Positions 1 through 2,889 of a stretch of DNA of 5,576 bases are shown in pieces. The notes under the pieces were generated by a model, which searched no databases, had not been told where the DNA came from, and saw only the letters and a program-made list of their open reading frames with translations. Each line of letters opens with the position of its first letter. The stretch's first letter is position 1. The position numbers and the translations under genes are program-made. This DNA comes from an uncultured Alphaproteobacteria bacterium (GTDB lineage: Bacteria > Pseudomonadota > Alphaproteobacteria > Rs-D84), in NCBI GenBank assembly GCA_946611025.1, contig CAMOCR010000045.1, positions 1-5,576 of the forward strand, given 5' to 3'.

Positions 1-69
1 TATCATGCGCAACAATTAAAAAATAAAACGGTTAATATCGACAGTTTGATTAACCAACACATTCATTAA
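1..69 (+). CDS. C-terminal fragment of an unidentified protein
   Basis: Frame 1 is open from the window edge to a TAA at 67-69; the other two forward frames hit stops within the first 25 bases. It encodes 22 residues, polar and basic at first (AQQLKNKT) and ending NQHIH. The stop is followed seven bases later by a strong intrinsic terminator, which is what the end of a real transcription unit looks like. The fragment is too short to assign a family, and the call rests on the open frame plus the terminator. Confidence 0.5.
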   Translation, partial: YHAQQLKNKTVNIDSLINQHIH

Positions 70-75
70 AATTTT

Positions 76-102
76 GCCCCGCATCCGCGGGGCTTTTATT
101 TT
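76..102 (+). terminator. Rho-independent terminator of the upstream gene
   Basis: A perfect 7-bp GC-rich stem, GCCCCGC (76-82) with GCGGGGC (87-93), closes a 4-base loop (ATCC). It is followed by the T-rich run TTTTATTTT (94-102). It lies directly after the stop codon at 67-69 and upstream of the next promoter, so it isolates the upstream unit from the gene at 166. Confidence 0.88.
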
Positions 103-113
103 GCATATTGTGT

Positions 114-141
114 TTGACAAGTGGGATTTGTTTGCTACTGT
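114..141 (+). promoter_or_regulatory. Probable housekeeping promoter for the gene at 166
   Basis: A perfect -35 TTGACA (114-119) is followed after 16 bases by a -10-like TACTGT (136-141). The bases just before it read TGC, an extended -10 pattern. Transcription would start near 148, giving a leader of about 18 bases. This would place the in-frame GTG at 121 upstream of the transcript start and supports the ATG at 166 as the true start. Confidence 0.55.
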
Positions 142-150
142 GTTTGTCAA
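114..150. repeat. Inverted repeat flanking the promoter
   Basis: TTGACAA (114-120) and its exact reverse complement TTGTCAA (144-150) lie symmetrically around the -10 region, with a 23-base spacer. The left arm contains the -35 hexamer and the right arm falls at the expected transcription start. It could be a repressor operator, or chance in an AT-rich gap. Confidence 0.25.
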
Positions 151-152
151 CC

Positions 153-157
153 GAAGG
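153..157 (+). promoter_or_regulatory. Ribosome binding site fixing the start at 166
   Basis: GAAGG stands eight bases before the ATG at 166-168. The same frame is open back to a GTG at 121, but that codon has no Shine-Dalgarno site and lies inside the promoter spacer. The downstream ATG is therefore preferred. Confidence 0.6.
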
Positions 158-165
158 TAAATAAA

Positions 166-576
166 ATGGCAAAGTCAAAGATTGTCGCGCACTATGTTGT
201 GCCAACATATAATTTGTTTGGAAATATTGCCCAGACACATATTATCAGGGCTGATTATTATGGTGAAATGGTTGATATTGATGTGTGGTTGGCGCATGCA
301 ACATTGGGTGACGAAGAACATTCGGTGTTGTCGTCTTTTATTGCCCAGCGTTCGTTGTGTGAATTGCAACGTAGTTTTTCACATAATCAAACACAACGCA
401 CAATGGCCAGTCGCGATATAAGATTTATTGACAATATTACAATGATGTTGAAAAAACCAGAATTCAAATGCACCGCGGATAAAGCATTAGAAAATGTCTT
501 GGTGAGATATCTGGATAAAATGAACGCTATTTATAATTTAAAACAGGCGACATTAGTTGCAGGAATAATGAAATAG
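166..576 (+). CDS. Hypothetical protein, 136 residues, family not recognised
   Basis: This is a soluble-looking protein with no signal peptide and no convincing membrane segment. It begins MAKSKIVAHYVVPTYNLFGN. An N-terminal half with alternating hydrophobic residues and an acidic patch (DYYGEMVDIDVW, about 30-41) suggests beta structure. A more helical half follows, with clusters such as FIDNITMMLKKPEF (87-100) and KALENVLVRYLDKM (106-119). Two cysteines occur (C65, C102). The start is set by the GAAGG site and the promoter position; a GTG at 121 would add 15 residues. It has its own promoter and is preceded by a terminator, so it appears monocistronic. Its TAG stop lies four bases from the stop of the opposing transporter gene. 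I know no family that fits and assign no function. Confidence 0.75.
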   Translation: MAKSKIVAHYVVPTYNLFGNIAQTHIIRADYYGEMVDIDVWLAHATLGDEEHSVLSSFIAQRSLCELQRSFSHNQTQRTMASRDIRFIDNITMMLKKPEFKCTADKALENVLVRYLDKMNAIYNLKQATLVAGIMK

Positions 577-580
577 CGTG

Positions 581-1078
581 TCAAATCCCGAAAAATTTGC
601 TGGCGGTTTCGCCGATTAAAAATGCCGCGATTGATACAATTGTACAAATTCCCAACATTTCGCCAAAATGCCGCCAAAAACCGCGACTGCGGTAAAAATG
701 CAGGTTAAACCCGAAAATTATTAAAACCGCCATTGCAAATACTGCACATACCGCCGCTGCACGATTTGCAATCACGAAAAATGGCAATATCAACAGCACA
801 CATGTAATCATATATGCCAAAAATGTGTGGATTGCCGCCCCAAATGCATCGCGCCGGCCGTTTGCGCGTACCGCCAGATAATTTGCCGCACCCATAGAAA
901 GTGATGCGGAAATAGATGAAATTATACAGGAAATCACAATAATATTGGTTTGGACAGATGCAAAAAACAGCCCCGCAATCAATCCAGTCAGCGATACGAT
1001 TGCGTCATGCATTCCCAAAATAATTGCGCCAGTGCGATAATTTGCCATAACGATATATATTATCGCATTTTTATGCAT
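581..1078 (-). CDS. VIT1/CCC1-family membrane transporter (putative Fe/Mn transport), short form
   Basis: A 165-residue integral membrane protein with five hydrophobic segments, at about residues 16-40, 43-66, 83-104, 107-127 and 139-160, as in the VIT1/CCC1 (DUF125) family. The first carries the family signature G-M-H-D-A-I-V-S-L-T-G, with the conserved acidic residue at D25. The second ends S-M-G-A-A-N-Y-L-A-V-R, the position of the family's SMGxGEYxS motif. The last matches the family's closing helix (EMLGICTIVSIAAFLIG). Known members export Fe(II) or Mn(II) from the cytosol; the substrate here is inferred. The cytoplasmic metal-binding stretch found between helices 2 and 3 in plant and yeast-like members is reduced to about 15 residues, and Asn stands where Glu is usual. 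Start: ATG at 1078. A TTG at 1087, adding three residues, has a better-placed GGA site and is a real alternative. Confidence 0.8.
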   Translation of the reverse strand: MHKNAIIYIVMANYRTGAIILGMHDAIVSLTGLIAGLFFASVQTNIIVISCIISSISASLSMGAANYLAVRANGRRDAFGAAIHTFLAYMITCVLLILPFFVIANRAAAVCAVFAMAVLIIFGFNLHFYRSRGFWRHFGEMLGICTIVSIAAFLIGETASKFFGI

Positions 1079-1086
1079 TCGCGACA

Positions 1087-1114
1087 AGTATATTTTCCGT
1101 AAAAAAACCGTCCA
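1087..1114 (-). promoter_or_regulatory. Possible promoter of the transporter gene, overlapping a terminator
   Basis: Read on the minus strand, TGGACG (1114-1109) is followed after 16 bases by TATACT (1092-1087), a 5-of-6 match to TATAAT. The -35 hexamer lies in the terminator hairpin of the upstream leftward gene. Transcription would begin about where the ATG at 1078 begins, implying a leaderless or nearly leaderless message. It is supported only by the hexamer matches and by the need for a promoter after the terminator. Confidence 0.4.
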
Positions 1115-1130
1115 TTTGGACGGTTTTTTT
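1101..1130 (-). terminator. Rho-independent terminator of the 139-residue protein gene
   Basis: CCGTCC (1108-1113) pairs with GGACGG (1118-1123) around a 4-base loop. Flanking runs of seven A (1101-1107) and seven T (1124-1130) extend the stem to 13 bp and supply a U tract in either direction. In the leftward direction it comes immediately after the TAA at 1132-1130, so it is assigned to that gene. No rightward gene needs it. Confidence 0.85.
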
Positions 1131-1549
1131 TATTTTGTTTTTGTGTTTAATTTAGAGCGCATCCATTGGGCAATGTCCTGGAAAAAGGTCAATTCAACCG
1201 GACGCGGAACATATGTTTTCGAATTCAAATCGTACAAAAACTTTTTAGAAATCAACGCGTTTGCTTTTTCAAAAAAGCCATTTGTGTTCATGTCATGAAC
1301 ATCAACATAAAATTCATAATCGCCATATGAAACATATAATTGTTCGTCGGCATCACGGCGTGTTGGAATAATGTGTTTAACAACAAAAGGTGTTTGTTGA
1401 TGTTTGCCTTCGATTTTACTGAATTTTTCCAGCCCCGGTTCCGCGGTATATTGGGCGGTTGGATTTTTCAAAACATCAATAATGCTGTCCAAGACACGAC
1501 GCAGAAATTTTGGTGCTTCGGTTGGGGCGATTCGGTATTTTTTTTGCAT
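1130..1549 (-). CDS. Hypothetical protein, 139 residues, family not recognised
   Basis: The start is well supported: ATG at 1549-1547 with AAAGAGG (1562-1556) six bases before it. The protein is soluble, basic at both ends, and has no signal peptide, no membrane segment and no cysteine. An N-terminal helical stretch (KFLRRVLDSIIDVLKNP, about 14-30) leads to a middle segment that looks like beta strands (PFVVKHIIPTRRDADEQLYV, 54-73, then DYEFYVDVHDM, 77-87). The C-terminal part is rich in aromatic residues (FFEKANALISKKFLYDL, 92-108; FFQDIAQWM, 122-130). It has its own promoter(s) in the divergent gap and its own terminator, so it forms a single-gene unit. I do not recognise the fold and give no function. 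It shares a short, weak stretch with the protein at 166-576, described under findings. Confidence 0.8.
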   Translation of the reverse strand: MQKKYRIAPTEAPKFLRRVLDSIIDVLKNPTAQYTAEPGLEKFSKIEGKHQQTPFVVKHIIPTRRDADEQLYVSYGDYEFYVDVHDMNTNGFFEKANALISKKFLYDLNSKTYVPRPVELTFFQDIAQWMRSKLNTKTK

Positions 1550-1572
1550 GTTAAACCTCTTTGTTTGATGTT

Positions 1573-1600
1573 ATCCTAGCAAACAAAAACACGATTGCAA
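1573..1600 (-). promoter_or_regulatory. Probable promoter, proximal, for the gene at 1549
   Basis: On the minus strand, TTGCAA (1600-1595) is followed after 16 bases by TAGGAT (1578-1573), preceded by TGC as an extended -10. Transcription from about 1566 would leave a leader of about 17 bases containing the AAAGAGG ribosome site. The nine bases before the -10, TTTGTTTGC, are identical to those before the -10 of the promoter at 114-141. Confidence 0.45.
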
Positions 1601-1604
1601 GAAA

Positions 1605-1632
1605 AAAATAGACAAAAATTACACAAAGTCAA
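1605..1632 (-). promoter_or_regulatory. Possible second promoter, distal, for the gene at 1549
   Basis: On the minus strand, TTGACT (1632-1627, five of six matches) is followed after 16 bases by TATTTT (1610-1605, four of six). Its -35 lies in one arm of the inverted repeat 1628-1642. AT-rich DNA yields such matches easily, so this is a candidate only. Confidence 0.3.
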
Positions 1633-1642
1633 TTTTATTGAC
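1628..1642. repeat. Small inverted repeat at the centre of the divergent promoter region
   Basis: GTCAAT (1628-1633) and ATTGAC (1637-1642) are perfect reverse complements separated by TTT. Each arm forms part of a -35 hexamer facing outward. The 7-mer ACACAAA also occurs twice at a 20-base pitch (1621-1627 and 1641-1647). It may be an operator for a shared regulator, or simply back-to-back -35 elements. Confidence 0.35.
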
Positions 1643-1666
1643 ACAAATTTATCTGTTTGCCAATAT
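1638..1666 (+). promoter_or_regulatory. Possible distal promoter for the gene at 1741
   Basis: A perfect TTGACA (1638-1643) is followed after 17 bases by a poor -10, CAATAT (1661-1666). TGTTTGC (1654-1660) lies directly before the -10, as in two other promoters of the window. The strong -35 is the main support; the downstream candidate at 1672-1699 has the better -10. Confidence 0.25.
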
Positions 1667-1671
1667 TTTTG

Positions 1672-1699
1672 TTGATATTCTAAAAATATGGTCTAAGAT
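1672..1699 (+). promoter_or_regulatory. Probable promoter of the secreted protein / zeta-like kinase unit
   Basis: TTGATA (1672-1677, five of six) is followed after 16 bases by TAAGAT (1694-1699, four of six). Transcription would start near 1706, giving a leader of about 35 bases with the AAAGG ribosome site at 1728-1732. A purine-rich GAGAGGG (1711-1717) lies in the leader but is too far from any start codon to serve as the ribosome site for 1741. Confidence 0.5.
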
Positions 1700-1740
1700 G
1701 CAGATATGCAGAGAGGGTAGGCACAAAAAAGGTAAATAAA

Positions 1741-2097
1741 ATGAAGAAAATTTTTGCTCTGTCCATTGTGGGCATTATGGCGACGGTTGCTGCAAACGCA
1801 GAATATGTCGAATTGCATACAACAAACTGTGATATGGATGCAATGCGTGCCGAATTGAATCGTGCGGTTGCAAATCATCATGCGGTTATCACAAAAATCG
1901 TTTGTGACCAAACGGTTGAAGTCGCAGAACCAGTCGTGGTTGCAGACGATGCGCCATGTGGCGAACCATATGAAGAAGTTGTAAATCGTGAATATTTTGT
2001 TCGCGAAACCGTACAACAATATCAACCAGTTGTACACTATGAACCGGCGGGTACATATACAACCGTTCGTTCAGTGTGCGGCGATACGGGTTGCTAA
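1741..2097 (+). CDS. Small secreted (periplasmic) Cys-containing protein, 118 residues, unknown function
   Basis: The start is firm: ATG at 1741 with AAAGG eight bases upstream. The N terminus is a textbook Sec signal peptide: MKK, a hydrophobic core to about residue 17, then A-N-A before a likely cleavage after A20. The mature chain is about 98 residues, acidic and valine-rich (VEVAEPVVVADDA, 59-71). It has five cysteines at 30, 55, 73, 113 and 118, the last being the final residue. Two or more disulfides are plausible in the periplasm, with one Cys left over. The tail is rich in Tyr, Val and Thr (VVHYEPAGTYTTVRSVCGDTGC, split over 97-118). No lipobox and no transmembrane segment follow the signal. 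The gene's last 22 bases overlap the longest form of the downstream kinase gene, so the two are probably co-transcribed. I do not recognise a family. Confidence 0.8.
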   Translation: MKKIFALSIVGIMATVAANAEYVELHTTNCDMDAMRAELNRAVANHHAVITKIVCDQTVEVAEPVVVADDAPCGEPYEEVVNREYFVRETVQQYQPVVHYEPAGTYTTVRSVCGDTGC

Positions 2098-2792
2098 AGA
2101 TTTTGCCAGACGAAAAAATATTTTATTTAATTGGCGGTCCCAACGGCAGTGGTAAAACCACGCTGGTTCAGCAGATTATCAAAGGTAAAAATATCGAAGT
2201 TTTAGATTTGGATAATATTGCTGCGACCAGAAATGTGTCCAGTATCACAGCCGCCCGCCAATTGTTAAACAATGATTTACCCCGCGTGTTAAATGCGGGG
2301 CAGTCGTTTGTGTTAGAATCGACGTTGTCCGGAACATACGATGCGCGTATTATCAAGATGGCGCGTGATTTGGAATACCGTATTATATTCGTTTTTGCGT
2401 TTTTATCATCGGTTGAACAAAATATCGAACGCGTTGCCCAACGCGTTATGTTGGGGGGGCATGATGTTGATGCCGACATTATTCGCCGCAGATATGAAAA
2501 ATCATTACATAATTTTCACAAAATTGTACCAATGGTTGATAAATGGTTGGTGTTCTATAACGGCGAAAGCGGTAAATCATACCAGATTGCCAGTGGTTCC
2601 AACCTGGAAATGTATATTGAAAATGTTGAATATTATAATCTGTTCCAGAGCAGATGTTTAGAAGCTATTGCAAATCGCTTGGCGCATTTGGCACAAATTG
2701 GTGCCAGCCAGGCACGCATTGATGCAGAACACGCTGGCATTATGGTACCATCGGTTGCGCTGGCCCAGATGATGAAATCAAAACAGAAATAA
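2076..2792 (+). CDS. Zeta-toxin-like P-loop kinase (COG4185-type predicted ATPase)
   Basis: Up to 238 residues. The P-loop is GGPNGSGKTT (20-29, Walker lysine K27). Next come a D-x-D (44-46), the family motif F-V-L-E-S-T-L-S-G (78-86) with the acidic E81, and R-V-x-x-G-G-H-D-V (123-131), followed by I-R-R-R-Y-x-x-S-L (136-144) with the phosphate-binding arginines. W157 and the YNGE segment (161-164) complete the core. Zeta toxins phosphorylate UDP-N-acetylglucosamine and so poison cell-wall synthesis; many chromosomal relatives are solitary and uncharacterised, so toxicity is not assured. The last 75 residues are helical and Ala-rich. There is no ATG start before the P-loop. GTG 2076, TTG 2091 and TTG 2103 are candidates; TTG 2103 leaves ten residues before GGPN, as is usual in the family, and lies five bases past the upstream stop. 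None has a good ribosome site, so translation is probably coupled to the upstream gene. No epsilon-like antitoxin is adjacent. Confidence 0.85.
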   Translation: MRRYGLLKILPDEKIFYLIGGPNGSGKTTLVQQIIKGKNIEVLDLDNIAATRNVSSITAARQLLNNDLPRVLNAGQSFVLESTLSGTYDARIIKMARDLEYRIIFVFAFLSSVEQNIERVAQRVMLGGHDVDADIIRRRYEKSLHNFHKIVPMVDKWLVFYNGESGKSYQIASGSNLEMYIENVEYYNLFQSRCLEAIANRLAHLAQIGASQARIDAEHAGIMVPSVALAQMMKSKQK

Positions 2793-2815
2793 TTATTTTA
2801 TTGGTTTTGCGGTTT
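2779..2815 (+). terminator. Weak candidate terminator after the kinase gene
   Basis: CAAAAC (2779-2784) can pair with GTTTTG (2804-2809). Inside lies the palindrome AAATAATTATTT (2787-2798), and a T run follows from 2813. The stem is AT-rich and interrupted and overlaps the stop codon, so efficient termination is doubtful. Read-through into ppdK is possible. Confidence 0.2.
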
Positions 2816-2822
2816 TTTACAC

Positions 2823-2850
2823 TTGCATTTAATCTGTATTTTTTTACAAT
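2823..2850 (+). promoter_or_regulatory. Probable promoter of ppdK
   Basis: TTGCAT (2823-2828) is followed after 16 bases by TACAAT (2845-2850, five of six). Transcription would start near 2857, leaving a leader of about 33 bases that ends in the strong AAAGGAG ribosome site (2878-2884). The rest of the 97-base gap is T-rich, and I see no riboswitch-like structure. Confidence 0.55.
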
Positions 2851-2889
2851 CATTGCGCTTTATATTTTTTAGTTTACAAAGGAGAACAC

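Noticed and set aside
121..165. GTG start at 121 extending the 136-residue protein by 15 residues
   Set aside because: It has no ribosome site and lies within the spacer of the best promoter, upstream of the expected transcript start. The ATG at 166 has GAAGG at good spacing.
602..613. GGCG-GTTT-CGCC hairpin near the 3' end of the transporter gene as its terminator
   Set aside because: The stem is only 4 bp and the T run is separated from it by six bases in the leftward direction, which is too weak to call.
676..693. Terminator-like hairpin on the minus strand inside the transporter gene (ACCGC / GCGGT, then four T)
   Set aside because: It has only a 5-bp stem and a short U run, and the sequence is explained by the codons for F-Y-R-S-R-G-F. 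Premature termination here would not make sense without other evidence.
1698..1739. Thirteen-codon leader peptide (ATG 1698 to TAA 1739) just before the secreted protein gene
   Set aside because: Its ATG overlaps the likely -10 box, so it would not be on the transcript from that promoter, and it has no ribosome site of its own.
2168..2661. Alternative frames on both strands within the kinase gene
   Set aside because: The kinase frame contains all family motifs in order; the others show no domain, no ribosome site and no reason to be translated.
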